This document shows, piece after piece, positions 30,500 to 41,897 of a DNA stretch of 64,000 nt. The notes below the pieces were generated by a model. That model made no database searches. It was not told the DNA's origin and worked only from the letters and a program-made list of their open reading frames with translations. This DNA is from Ophiosphaerella korrae (Eukaryota > Ascomycota > Dothideomycetes > Pleosporales > Phaeosphaeriaceae), in the NCBI GenBank assembly GCA_028456385.1, contig JALNQF010000005.1:434001-498000 (forward strand), in the 5' to 3' direction. A program made the position numbers and the translations under genes. Numbering within the stretch: position 1 is the first letter of the stretch; every line of letters starts with the position of its first letter.

Positions 30500-31776
30500 T
30501 GATACGGCAACAAAATCTCACACTGCTGCAATCCTATGGGCAGTCATAATTGGCATTAATTACTATCCAAGGAGTAAAGAGGAATGCCTTAAAGGCCATA
30601 TTCGAGACGCGATGAATGTCGAACACTTGCTCAAAGCGGTGAAACCTGAAGTGGATGTAACTATTCTCACCGCGACAACACCGGAGCCTAAGTTTGGCCG
30701 TCCACTCGAAGAACCACAACTATGGCCGACATATGATAATGTTATATCTAGCCTCCGTAGAGTTATTAATTCGGCAAAAAGCGGAGACTCGGTTTACATC
30801 CATTACTCTGGACACGGTACACGGTTACCGAGTCTCGTACACTCCGGCCGAAGTAATGAACAGGAACTGGCTCTGGCACTTCTTTCAGAGGACATCAGTG
30901 GAATTTGGTACCTCAGGAGTCGATTCCTGGCAGCGGTTCTCTGCCAAATGGCTAAGAAGGGACTCCTTACCACACTTGTCCTGGATTGCTGTTTCTCGGG
31001 GGGTGTAGTGCGCGAGAGTGACTACTGCGGTTTTCAAGTCCGATTTATTGATTACAAACCTAGTGTCGATAACGTCGATCTCCAGGAGCATAGCGCAGGC
31101 TTATAAGATGTGACCGGCACTTCACGTGATTCATCGATCGAACAAGACGGGCTTCTCGATCCCAACGGCTATGCAATCCTCTCAGCATGCGCTCTGCAGG
31201 AAAAGGCATACGAGCTTGGAACAGTGGACGGGAGGTGAGGTGCTCTAACCTACTTTCTGCTCGATGCTCTCAGCACTCTGAGGAACAAGGGCATAGAGCT
31301 TACACACCGATCCATCCATGAGCACCTCAGCACAAAGTTCCACATTTCGTGGCCGCAGCAGACGTCAATGTGTTATGGCAATGAAAACTTTGCATTCCTT
31401 GGTAGGCTTCTCCTACTACTAGATGATACTTTTGTTCTGATATACAAAACGAAAGATGAAAGATTGTGTTTGCGAGCAGGACGTGCACACGGTGTCCATG
31501 ATAGTGATACATAACAGCGTGTATCCATTTGATGCCCCTGAGCATGCTAGTAATTAAGAGGAAAAAGTGCTTCTAAATGTGCGAGTCGAAACGGCTGGAG
31601 CCTTCGAATCGGTACTAATAGAGATGGGCTCAGTATCGGCCTTAACGCAGTCTTATATAGGGTGGAAAGGAAAGCTACTTAGTAGTTTGTTACGTAAGTC
31701 CATTCTTATAAAGCTCTTAGGAAACATTAAGTTAGCAGTAGTTAGAGCTAGAAACAAAGTATCACAAAATCTTTAA
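30500..31776 (+). pseudogene. Caspase-domain (peptidase C14-like) protein, mutated
   Basis: A plus-strand frame opens at WAVIIGINYYP (about 30537), the start of a caspase fold. IHYSGHGTR follows (catalytic His, about 30800-30830), then LVLDCCFSGG (catalytic Cys, about 30980-31010). The p10-like part reads NGYAILSACA, GALTYFLLDAL and FHISWPQQTSMCYGN, but is cut by TAA (31104) and TGA (about 31234), both consistent with C-to-T changes (CAA, CGA). More stops follow. A further conserved part at 31567-31776 (FESVLIEMGS, IGWKGKLLSSLLRKS) is in another frame. No start codon exists in the frame: the nearest ATG (30481) is in a different frame. Both catalytic residues survive, so decay may be recent. 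Confidence 0.78.
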
Positions 31777-32687
31777 CCTATCACTCAACGCTACGTATGC
31801 GACACATATGTCTAATACGAATAAATCTAGTTAGCTGGCCGAGAATAACACACCGCCCGAACAGCAGCACAGACTTGCTTGACCGGACAAGCAGAGAGCC
31901 TAGAGGACACCTCAGCACCGCTTACCAAAGACGCAGTTCCCATCATGGACCAAGTTTTCACCGGTGCACTGCCGCATGTCTATCGGGTTCGCCGGGGGCG
32001 CATCAAGCTAAAGCAGATAGCCTCTGTAGGAACTGTTACAGCTTCTCGAACATGTGCTCGTGGTACTCTCGAGGTAGGCAGCTATAGACTAAGCTCTCAC
32101 TGATGTTTGCTGTCGTCCCTTTGTGGCTTGCGGAGTGGCTGTGGAAGCTCCTGGCACAACAGGAACCAAAAGGATGACATGTCGCGTGTTGATCACTCAG
32201 CTCGCAGCAGCGCCTCCAGCGACTCCCGTATCCGCCTGCCCAAGCTCGAGCAACAGCTTCATACGACGCTGCCATGCCGGTCCATCCACTTTCGTTAGAC
32301 ATCAGGTAGGTACCCACCACGTCTCTGATTTCTGATCAAATCGAGCATGACTTTTTCTAATCAGCGATAAGCCAAGACCCTATCCCGGAAATAGCCGCAA
32401 AGCTTGGCCGTCGGTATTTGGCAGGATCAAAGGAATCAAGGCTCCGCATAACCACACTCACACGTGTCTTAGCGCGAATCCTGGCCGATCCCAAAGAATT
32501 ATCCGAAATCATGAAGAGTCATAAGCACAGGGTCCAACTAGTCAGTCACCCGGAAACACGCATTTTCATTCGTCGAAATCGCAAGTCGTGCATAACTTAT
32601 TCATTATCATTATCTGCATGCCAAGTCATGGCGCGACAGCAGCTAACCCACCGTGACCAGCCTCAATTCATGCGCGGCATTAGCCGT
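31777..32687. other. Region with repeat copy 2, otherwise unassigned
   Basis: Holds the second inverted duplicate (31870-31985). The rest, including a 99-codon open frame at 32418-32717 (plus) that overlaps the end of the next gene, is not recognisable. Confidence 0.4.
31870..31985 (+). repeat. Inverted duplicate, copy 2
   Basis: Partner of 29475-29600. Where they differ this copy often has A or T (GACACC versus GACGCC, AAAGACG versus AAAGGCG). The two copies bracket the caspase remnant in inverted orientation, about 2.3 kb apart. Confidence 0.65.
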
Positions 32688-34947
32688 CTACGATTTCAAG
32701 ACATCCGTCGCCGCTAGAATCGCGTCGGCCGTCTTCTTCACCCACTCCTGCGCCAGCGTCTGATTCTTGTCGAACGTGATGCTCTCCGTGATACCCGGAA
32801 ACGTGACCGCCGCATACCCCGTGTCGCGGCCCGGCGCAAAGATAACATTGCGATAGAACTCGCGGGTCGGCAGGCCGCCCTGCGACGTAAAACTCCTAGA
32901 AAAATCGCGCGCCTTGCGGTTCTGCGTCGCGATTTGGTCGGCGTTTTTGCTCTGGACCGCCTGGGAGCGCACGGCGTCGAAGTCCTTTGCGCCCGCGTTG
33001 AATGTCGAGATGGCCGAGGATACGGGCGATAGGTCAACGGTGAAGTTGGTGGTGCTGATGGTCTTGTTGAGCACGTCCAGGTACTTTGTCATTTCGGGGC
33101 CGTAGGCGGCGGGCTCGAGGGGGACGGATGCGTCCGACACCATGTGGTAGAGGAGGAGGGTGAGGTACTGGCCGATAGCTTTGTGCGTCTGGAAGCCTGG
33201 GTCTCCAAAACGGGCCATCCAGGCGTAAGAGTCGTAGTTGGAATGATAGTGGTAGATGGGGTCATTTGGACCGGGGCCGGATCCGACGTCAAGGCAGGCG
33301 ATGCCGCGGTGTACGTATGCCGTGTAATCACTTCCGCTTCCTAGAACGCCGACGCTGCCGCCCTCATGCATCCAGACATCATACATGGTGGCGTTGTTGG
33401 TGCCACGGTACGGGTAGACGATCTTTTGCATAATGTTCTTGCCGATCGAGTGCAAATCGGGGGTTGCGGAGAGGCTGGGTATTGGTCCAGCCACCGCTAC
33501 GTCGACATTGAGATAGGAGACCGCGGCGTTCTTGAGCCATGGGATGTATTCCTCCATCCACTCGGTGCTACCGACAAGTCCATACTCCTCGGCATCCCAA
33601 CTGCAAAGAACGATGGTGCGAGCTGGCTTCCAGCCTGTTGCTGTGAGCTTGCCAAATGCCTTTGCCAGTTCGACCAAGGCAGCAGATCCAGAGTTGGGGT
33701 CAGCAGCTCCGCCAACAATCCAAGCATCTCGATGGTTGCCCACAATGACGACTTCATCTTGGTTTGTGCCGTTGATAATACCAACGGCATTCCAGATTGT
33801 GTTATAGGTCTCGTTCATCATATTAGTCAATGAAATCTTTGCACCTGAGCCGGCGCCTGTGTTATATGTGACACCAGGGATAGCGCCAACCCAGCCAGAC
33901 CTGTTGACTTCAGCGGCGCTTGCACCAAAACCGTTCAAAGCCGTCAAGAAGGGCTGTGCTTCAGCCCAAGAAATGGGAAGCGAAGGAATTCTAGGTACGC
34001 TTTTGCTCTTATCTGTGCGGTTGACTCCTGGCTTGGAAACGTATCCTGGTGTAGTAGGGTCTCCTGGGTAAGTGGACAGGAATTGCACGCTCCCTCGCTG
34101 GATAGACGATGGATTGCGGGCAGGTCCGTTAGGGTAGGCTTTGACGCCCTTCGCCTCAGTCATATTACCATCATCGCCCGGATCTGTGAAGATGACAATT
34201 CCGGTCATTCCGAAATCTTGAGCATTCTTCACCTTGAGTCCACGGAAAGGACCTCCATACTTTGCAAGAGCAATCTTGCCTTTGAGTTGCACCGACGAAT
34301 TTACACGTTGGTAATCTAGGAGGGTTCCTCTTCCTACGTAAACATATTCTGCAGATGCGTTGCCGGAAAAGGAGTAGCCGTGAAATGAAGGGACCCTGTT
34401 TGGGTAGCTGGTTGTCGGGTCCTCTTCCAAAACGTCCTCTATGAGGGTTGGCTTGTAGGTGGTGCCATTTGGTAACGAGAGGATGAGCGAATTGGATAGA
34501 GGATAGTTGAGGTAGACCACTAGATTAATTAGCCTCCTCGCCCAAATCAAAATATCAATTTTTGGCAAGACCGGGGTAAATATAGTTTAGTGAGAAATAC
34601 TTACAATACTCATCCAGTCTTGATTTGAAGCCGAACTCTGTCCACTTGTCTGCAGTCCATTGTGCCATTGTCTTGTTGTGGCCGGCGATGTGCTCGCCAT
34701 GAGCTTACTCGGTTAGCGTATCTTCAAATAAAGTGGCACATAACGTACTGTAATAGTAAGACCATTCTGCAATAGACGTATTGTCGAAAGAGTTCATCAA
34801 TATTTGCTCATTCGCATCCAAGACTGGGGGGAAAGCAGTTTGTGTGCTCTGCCTCTTTACATAATGGTGAGAGTGTTGCACAAATTCATGCTCGCGCTGA
34901 CAAGCCTGAGCGCCAATTGCGCCTAGCAGAAGCAGAGTTGTCTTCAT
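32688..34947 (-). CDS. M28B zinc carboxypeptidase (glutamate carboxypeptidase II-like), secreted
   Basis: Spliced model (minus): 34947-34749, 34703-34605, 34519-32688 (709 aa). An N-terminal signal peptide is followed by a dibasic KR site at about residues 31-32. The middle exon restores THGEHIAGHNKTMAQW, typical of the family. A PA domain follows (YVYVGRG, GKIALAKYGG, GMTGIVIFTDP). The peptidase core has the zinc ligands H and D in GNHRDAWIVGGAADPNSG, the catalytic and ligand Glu pair in WDAEEYGLVGSTEW, and the late His in YHYHSNYD. A dimerisation-type helical domain ends the protein. It trims glutamate or neutral residues from peptides outside the cell or in the vacuole. The length fits the family (700-750 aa). 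Confidence 0.93.
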
Positions 34948-35976
34948 GGCGTCCCTATAGCCTACCCGGAGTGGCAGTAAAGAGCAGGTTTGGCAGACAT
35001 GGGAGCATGGCGTTTATGTAGTTTGGTGACGCACAGATTCCGGTGACGAGGTTCAACAAATCCTCTCAGGGTACCTCTCGGCTGATTATTGATTGGCGAA
35101 TTGGTAAGCTATCCCAGCTGCTGTGAGATCTCTGACCATGGGTATGGTTCATAACGGCAAGCAGCTAACGCAAGCAGGCAGGTAAGCGCACGAGGCGTGG
35201 AGAAGTGGACCATACCTAGGCCTAATGACGAGGGGATGCGGCGGTAATGCTTCTACAGGAAACGGCACGGTAATAACCATGCACGATGTTCTAGTCATTA
35301 GTCGAGTTAGTATAGGTATTTGTGGAGTGCCTATCGACTTCGTATCCTTGCATGGGGTGGGCGAATGGCAAGCCAGGATGCGTGTCCGCTCCGCCTTCTC
35401 ATTTGTTGCGCTAGGTCCTGACACTATCCGAGGTTTTTCCTTGCTATCTTGCTTGTATACACTGCCGGCAAGGCGAGTCAGGGCTGGGGAGTCCCGCCAG
35501 ATTTCGTCGTCCCCGCCCCATCTCACACTATGTGACCTCCGCAGCGTGAGGTAGGAGCGCAGCAAGCAGTCGGTATTGTCCTACGTAGTATACGTAGTAG
35601 GTCGCAGGTAGAGCGTCTCTGGTGGTTGCATATGTCTAGTGATGGCCAAGCTTTCGCTCGCCAACTTTCTTGACGGGTGCTGCAGGCGCCATGCGCAATT
35701 TAGCCTAGCCACGGATGATCCACGCAACTGACATGTTGAGCAACAGGCGTTCGGCCAAAGCTGCACCCACCACACCACAAACATCAGGGCTGCAGGCAGC
35801 GCAGGCGTCGTGACGGCCAGGCTGGCGGATGAATACTAACCTACTAATCTTCACAGCAACAGATACAGATACAGACACAGATACAGAATAGAACAGAGGC
35901 TTCCATTCCAGCACGCCATCGCACCTCTCCTAATACATGTCCGCACCATCACTCCTTCCCATCCAAACTTGTCAAC
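34948..35976. promoter_or_regulatory. Divergent intergenic region
   Basis: About 1 kb between outward-facing genes. It holds a short CAGATA repeat (35859-35888) shortly before the downstream start. No gene is seen; open frames here are short. Confidence 0.45.
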
Positions 35977-38900
35977 ATGGCAGCCCTATCTTCACCCATG
36001 CGTCTATATCCCCCCATGACACCGCGGCGAGCCCCATCCCCGACAATGTCGCCGGGAGGCAGACGGGGCCGAGCATATGCAAGCTCTGAGGAGGGCCGGC
36101 TACGCGACTTGTCGCCAGACACCACCCTCCGCGCCTTCACCCAAAGACCCATGCCGTTCGATACCTCAACCGATGAATACAAAATCTTCTCTTGCATTGA
36201 GTCCCTCACCGCCGCTGAGAGAGATCTGGGTGCACGGGTGGCAAAGGCCGCACAGCGTCTGCAGAGCTGGTGTTCCGAGATTGAGCAGTGGGGATGGTCG
36301 GGCTCCTTTGAGCAGCCCAGCGAAGAACAAAAGGAGAGGCGGAGGAGAAGCCTGGAGCTGCGCATTCGGGAACATGTCGGCGATGCAGACCTCACCAACG
36401 CCCTGCCACCGCTGGAGTACTGGGGCTCCCTGCTGTCTGTCGAGGTGCAATCGCACGAGGCGCGGCTGGATGATATTGAGGGAGAGATGCTGCAGCTTGA
36501 TGTGGAAGAACTCAAGGAGCACGTGCTGGACATGCACCCAGCCGGTCGATCGCGTCCGTCATCTGCTGGCTTCGAAGCGAACCGCCGGCGTTATAAGCCT
36601 ATGGACGATTTCTCCTTCCTCATCACGCAGACCCTGCTATCCGCCCTACCACACCATGCCCAGCTCAAAGATCGTCTGAGCACATGGACAGCGCGAATCG
36701 CCATACTCCGCGCCGTTCCTCGCTTCCTCGATCATCTCGGCACCGCACAGAAGGCCATGCGCCTTGGCTGGGACGCTATCGAACCCCCTACCGACACCTC
36801 CGACACTTCCTTTGCGCAATGGAAAGAGGCTACCGACACCATTTCAGGCGTGCTCGGCAGCAAGGTGGGTGACCTAGGCAAGCGCCTCGACAGGATGCTG
36901 GACACACTCGAAGGGCGCGACGACTGTATACCCGATCGCTGGATCGATGTCTTCGAGGCGATTGAACAAGACTACGGGCGCTGGGCACACGAGTCAAGGA
37001 GGAGAGTTATAGAATTTGATATTCGAAGGAGATGGGAGTATAAGGTTGCTGTTGTTCAGCAAGGAGTTGTTGACGGACCTGAGACACATTCCGAACAAAG
37101 CAAGACTGCGCCACCGACCATCGAGCAAGCCCGTCCAGAGCCCATCGAGCAAACCAACGTCACGAACAATCAGCCATCACTCGCATCCGAGGCTGTTGTA
37201 CAGATTCTCCCCAGAGATGACAAAATCACCTCCCAAGTCTATCAGTCTTCATCTCCCATCAAAGTTGCAACGCCACACGTTGCTTCGGTCCCAAGCAGTA
37301 ATCCATTTACATCTACCACCACCCCACGCCTTACAAATGAGCCCAAGCTATATGTATCGAAGCTGGACAAGGCAGCACAAGACACTCGTCTTGAATTAGA
37401 TGTTGGGCAACTCAGCAAGTCGCACGTAAAACCACAACCGCTTGTCATTATACCCCAAACACATGTCCCGAATGCAATCGATCACTCAATCGCATCACCA
37501 CCTAATACCTCGACACCGAATAAGAAGCCATGGTTCATGGTAAACTCTGCTCCACCAACGCCCAAGGATGGTGGCTCTACTGAAAAGAAAATCAAGCCGC
37601 GGTCGGCTAAGAGTTCTACTGCAGAACCCCAGGCTACAGAGCCTGTGTTGCGTGACCAGAGATCAGAAGATGCATTACCCATTATTGTACCCCCTGCGCT
37701 ACTTGATGAAAGCTCAGAAGAAGCGCTGCCTATCCCTGACGAAGACTCTGAGTTTGACGAGGGCGATACCGTAGTCCATAACGAGTTGGAGGATAGCCCA
37801 GAGATCATCCGCGCCCCACAACCACTGTCCGCAAGCTTGGATAGTATCGAAATCGCTGAGGATGCGCAAATAAACGAGGTAGTACGTTTTCGTCGCCGGC
37901 CTGCTAAACTTTCTAATGCCCCCATCATCATCACCAATGATGGTCAAGAGGGTACATTAGTCGAGCCACCGCACACGCCACGATCTCGAAGAGATAGCAC
38001 CGGTTCCATTTCGTCTGATTTGTCTTTCGACTCTAGTCCTCCCGGCATGATGGAGGACTCACCTTCAGTACGCAATGCTACCAACCGCGCTGTCCGTGCA
38101 CCCCGACCGGAACTGAACGCAGCAATGGCAAAACGACGTGCTCCAAAGCCTACACCGGAGACTAGCATCACTAGTGCACCTTGGCCACCAACGCAGTTCA
38201 GCCAAAAATCGCTGAACAGTGCCGAGGATCTTGAGCGGAAGATATCAGACATCTTGACTACTATCCCAGCTCATATCCGTCTGACTTCGGGGCCTGGTGC
38301 AGATGCTCCTGAAGTCAAGCCCAGGCGTGGGGTTGCACCCAAAGGCAGTAAGGGCTTTCTCCGTGCCGCCCGCTCAGTGAGTGGCTTGAAGTCACCAGAG
38401 CTTACCTTGTCGCCTGCGAAGAACGAGTTTGACGGTGCTATCTCTGGGCGAAGGTCTGCAGCGGCAGCACGTACCGACAACGATATCAAAGTCTACCATC
38501 TTACACAGCCGGGCAAAGAACAGCCAATCAAACTATTCATCCGCCGAGTTGGCGAAAATGGCGAACGCGTCATGGTCCGCGTTGGAGGCGGCTGGGCTGA
38601 CCTAGGTGAATATCTACGTCAGTACGCTGAGCACCATGGACGCCGAACAGCGAGCGAGGGTAAATTTGAGATTCTTGGGCTTGAAGTTAAAAGCTCGGAT
38701 ACGGTGAGCTCGCCAACGAGATCGGAGAGTGCAATGAGCCGGCAAGAGAGAGGCTTTAGCAGCGGCCATCCTACAAGCCCGCTCGGTACGCCTACCAGAT
38801 CCACCATAGCAGGTTCTTCCAACGAAGATGGAGTGCCGCCCATACCGAATTTTGTATCCACGCCAGGCATAGCCGAAGAACGATCCGTCCCTTCTACGAG

Positions 38901-39207
38901 CTCCTCACGACGTTCCTGGGCCGGCGATGAAGTCGGTCTCTCGGGCCCCAAGGCAAAGAAGCTTGACCTCAGCGGCGACAAGCTAGAATGGATCGAGGGT
39001 ATGATGAAGCAGGCACGAACCGTCAGCGGCAGCGTAATGACGGCCAATCACGCGCCCTTCCAGCGCGAAGAGCGTGCCGACAGCCGCAGCGAAAGCCGGT
39101 CCGACAGCCGTGCCGGAGGCAAAAAGCCCGAATTCGGGGATCTAGGCAAAGTCGGCGGCACGAAGCGCATCTTCCTCAAGGGCGGCAAGCCCGTGACGGG
39201 CGAGTAA
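35977..39207 (+). CDS. GAS2-related (GAR) domain microtubule-associated protein
   Basis: Single exon, 1076 aa. Residues about 50-370 are helical and spectrin-like, with many heptads (CIESLTAAERDLGARV, LEELKEH-type stretches). A long disordered Ser/Pro/Thr-rich middle follows. At about 838-905 lies a GAR domain, with GERVMVRVGGGWADLGEYLRQY as its signature. GAR domains bind microtubules in Gas2 and spectraplakins. In fungi single-GAR proteins of this length are conserved but little studied. A role in nuclear or spindle positioning is possible. The basic Ser/Arg-rich tail may add microtubule binding. No intron is needed. Confidence 0.78.
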   Translation: MAALSSPMRLYPPMTPRRAPSPTMSPGGRRGRAYASSEEGRLRDLSPDTTLRAFTQRPMPFDTSTDEYKIFSCIESLTAAERDLGARVAKAAQRLQSWCSEIEQWGWSGSFEQPSEEQKERRRRSLELRIREHVGDADLTNALPPLEYWGSLLSVEVQSHEARLDDIEGEMLQLDVEELKEHVLDMHPAGRSRPSSAGFEANRRRYKPMDDFSFLITQTLLSALPHHAQLKDRLSTWTARIAILRAVPRFLDHLGTAQKAMRLGWDAIEPPTDTSDTSFAQWKEATDTISGVLGSKVGDLGKRLDRMLDTLEGRDDCIPDRWIDVFEAIEQDYGRWAHESRRRVIEFDIRRRWEYKVAVVQQGVVDGPETHSEQSKTAPPTIEQARPEPIEQTNVTNNQPSLASEAVVQILPRDDKITSQVYQSSSPIKVATPHVASVPSSNPFTSTTTPRLTNEPKLYVSKLDKAAQDTRLELDVGQLSKSHVKPQPLVIIPQTHVPNAIDHSIASPPNTSTPNKKPWFMVNSAPPTPKDGGSTEKKIKPRSAKSSTAEPQATEPVLRDQRSEDALPIIVPPALLDESSEEALPIPDEDSEFDEGDTVVHNELEDSPEIIRAPQPLSASLDSIEIAEDAQINEVVRFRRRPAKLSNAPIIITNDGQEGTLVEPPHTPRSRRDSTGSISSDLSFDSSPPGMMEDSPSVRNATNRAVRAPRPELNAAMAKRRAPKPTPETSITSAPWPPTQFSQKSLNSAEDLERKISDILTTIPAHIRLTSGPGADAPEVKPRRGVAPKGSKGFLRAARSVSGLKSPELTLSPAKNEFDGAISGRRSAAAARTDNDIKVYHLTQPGKEQPIKLFIRRVGENGERVMVRVGGGWADLGEYLRQYAEHHGRRTASEGKFEILGLEVKSSDTVSSPTRSESAMSRQERGFSSGHPTSPLGTPTRSTIAGSSNEDGVPPIPNFVSTPGIAEERSVPSTSSSRRSWAGDEVGLSGPKAKKLDLSGDKLEWIEGMMKQARTVSGSVMTANHAPFQREERADSRSESRSDSRAGGKKPEFGDLGKVGGTKRIFLKGGKPVTGE

Positions 39208-39563
39208 AGATTTATTCTTACTTTACTTTACATTTAGGGGGAGCTTAGTATTGATACCCAGACATATATTGTACCTTTTTCCTTTGTTAGCAATTCGTGG
39301 AGGCCTGGGTAGGCCCTAGGGGGGATAAACAGCGGACGGACGCATTCTTGGTGTTGGTACGTACCCGGTCCATCGAATTTCCTATGTGGTAGCCTGGGGG
39401 GTGTAAACGCGGCCGAGAACTGTGTTTGGTTTGCCCGCCATGCTGCGCGGAGTAGCTCAAGTTGTAATAAGAAATCTTCACTTCGACATCCATATTGTAT
39501 TCCCCCTCGCTAATTACCATAAGAAACATATCCATATACGCCTAGTAATACATCTACACCACT
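39208..39563. other. Convergent intergenic region
   Basis: 356 bp of 3' flanks between convergent genes; nothing recognisable. Confidence 0.5.
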
Positions 39564-40790
39564 TCACTCGCCGCCCCCAACCTCAACCAGAATCTTGACC
39601 TGATTATCCTTGTCGTGAATCAAGCTCTTAAACCCCTTCTCCTCCACCTCTGTCAACTTAATCCGCTGCGTAATCATCTCATGCGGCCGCATACTCCCCT
39701 CCGCCAGCGCATCCAACACCTCCTGGAAGTCGCCCACCGCATACGTCGCAACGCCCAGATACGACCGCTCCTTGAAATTGAAATCGTTCGTCGTAATCGT
39801 GCACGGCTTCTCCCATATCGCGATATTCACAATGCACCCGCGCGCCCGCGTCGCGTGCACCGCCTGGTCCAGCGCCGCCTGCACCCCCGCACAATCGTAC
39901 ACCACGTGCGCGCCCTTGCCGTCAGTGAGCTCGCGCGTGCGCGCCACAACGTCTTCGTGCGCGGGGTCGATGACGAAATGTGCGCCGAACCGCGCTGCAA
40001 AGGCGCGCCGCGTGCGGCTTAGTTCCGACACGATGATGCGGGTGCAACCCTTTGCTTTGAGCGCAAGAATCGTGCAGATGCCGATGGGCCCGCCGCCGAG
40101 GATGAGCGCTATGTCGCCGGGCTTGAACGGGCTGATTTTGACCGCGTGCCAGCCGACGGCCAGCGGCTCGACGAGGGCGCCGATTTCGAGAGGCACGTTG
40201 GCTGGCAGGTGGTATAGGGCTGATGTCGGCACGACGGTGTGCTCGGCGAGGCCGCCGCCCCAGCCGGACAGGCCGATGAAGCCGTTTTGCCAGCAGCAGT
40301 TGTGCAGGCCTTCGGTGCAGGCGGCGCAGGTCGAGTCGTAGATGATGGGTTGTACGACGACGCGGTCGCCTGGGCGGAAGGCGGTTACGCCTTCGCCGAC
40401 TTGTTCGACGGTGCCGCTGAATTCGTGGCCGAAGGTTAGGGGGATGGTTTCGTGGGTTATGGGGTGGGGTGTCGTGGGACAGAGGTTGGGGCCGCCTGGG
40501 GGGCAGTTAGGTGCTCAGGTCTGTGGCGTGGGTATATATGGGGAGGAGGTACCCAGGTATTCGTGGAGGTCTGGGATCAAGGTCAGTGAGAGCTGTTTTT
40601 TTAGAGAGAGTGAGTTTGGCTTACCGGTTCCGCAGATTCCAACCCAAGCTGGTCTCACTTTGACTTGGCCTGCTTTTACTTGGGGGATGGGGATTCTTTC
40701 GTAGCGGAGGTCGTGTTTGCCGTGGAAGCGGAGGGCATTCATAGTTCCTTTGCCGCCTGGGGGTGGCTGATATGTTTTTTGGTTTGCCAT
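39564..40790 (-). CDS. Zinc alcohol dehydrogenase, (R,R)-butanediol dehydrogenase-like
   Basis: Spliced model (minus): 40790-40625, 40570-40553, 40495-39564 (371 aa). The 18-nt middle exon encodes the core of DLHEYLGGP, a hallmark of the butanediol dehydrogenase branch. Zinc-site residues are seen in GICGTD and GHEFSG. A structural-zinc segment with CAACTEGLHNCC follows, and the cofactor loop is GGGPIG. The family oxidises 2,3-butanediol or reduces acetoin with NAD(H). The substrate is inferred from the branch signature only. Confidence 0.88.
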
Positions 40791-41897
40791 TGTGGTTGGG
40801 ATATGCTGAACTAGCAGTGAACTTGCGAATTAAACAAAACGGGGCTTTGATTCGTTTCTACTGGGAAAAGGAGCAGGAGAAGATAAGGCACAGCGAAGCT
40901 CAAGAGCAGGCCACAACGTGGTACCTATGACGTCATTTCAAGAGCATTCCACCACTTCCCTCCGCATCGCCTTTTACGGCTGTCTGGGAGTCTCCAGGAC
41001 AAATTACATCCTTCGGCGACACTGTTCCGTGCTCCAATCGACCCAGAGAGTCGAGGCCATGCCACCGCGAGGAGTTGAGGCATGAGTCCGGGATACCGCA
41101 TCTGGCAATTCCAGAAAATGCACCCCGCATCGCCAACGCGGGGTACTGTTTCGAGCTGTTCGCGCGACGATATCCCAATTGCGGTCTCCCGAGGAATGCC
41201 ATGCATGGCGAATTGGAGATGAGTTATTAGTCAAAGAGGAAGATAGTGCGATTAAGTATGTGAGTTGAACATTGAGCTCCAGGTTAGACATGACGTCGGC
41301 AACCCTATGCTCCATCCAACCTAGCCCAAGCGACCCGGACATCTCGTCGGAACATCGCTTGGAGTAGCAATGGTATCGATTGGGTGGGTACTTCCAGATG
41401 GTGCTACTCTCTAGATGCGGCCATAAGCGGAGAAAAAAAAACTAGTGTATGGGACGCGTGTGAGGCGTGAGCTGGAATGAAGAAGTCGAAACAACCGCGA
41501 GAAGAATCAATGGCTTACCGAAACGCCTTTGATCACCTCAACATCTCAGAGACATGAAGTTTAGCCTTTGCCGGTGGCTCAATACCGTCAACATAAAGTC
41601 TCTTCACATCGTTGACGCCTATGTGACGATGGGTAAAAGATGGAAGCATCCTGGACGCCCAATCAGGCAACGTAGCCGGACTGGTACAGTGGAGACTGCA
41701 GGTGTCGTCGGTTTAACAGATGACCTCACTGGTGGATAGCTTGCAGCCAATTTTCTGGAACGAGAGCCTGAGGAGCATTCAAAATGGGAACTGCCCCTCA
41801 ACGCCTACCCCTCTTCCAAATCCCTCGTCGCGGACTTGCAGACCTACGTTTAATTCGAATATCTTAGATCGCGTTAAAACAACACTAGATTTACAGA
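40791..41897. promoter_or_regulatory. Divergent intergenic region between two alcohol dehydrogenase genes
   Basis: 1.1 kb between outward-facing starts. Open frames on both strands (for example 40925-41342, minus) are not recognisable. A poly-A run lies near 41434. Confidence 0.45.

Noticed and set aside
30481..30550. ATG at 30481 as the caspase-gene start
   Set aside because: It lies in a different frame and stops before the caspase motif; using it needs a frameshift that the sequence does not show.
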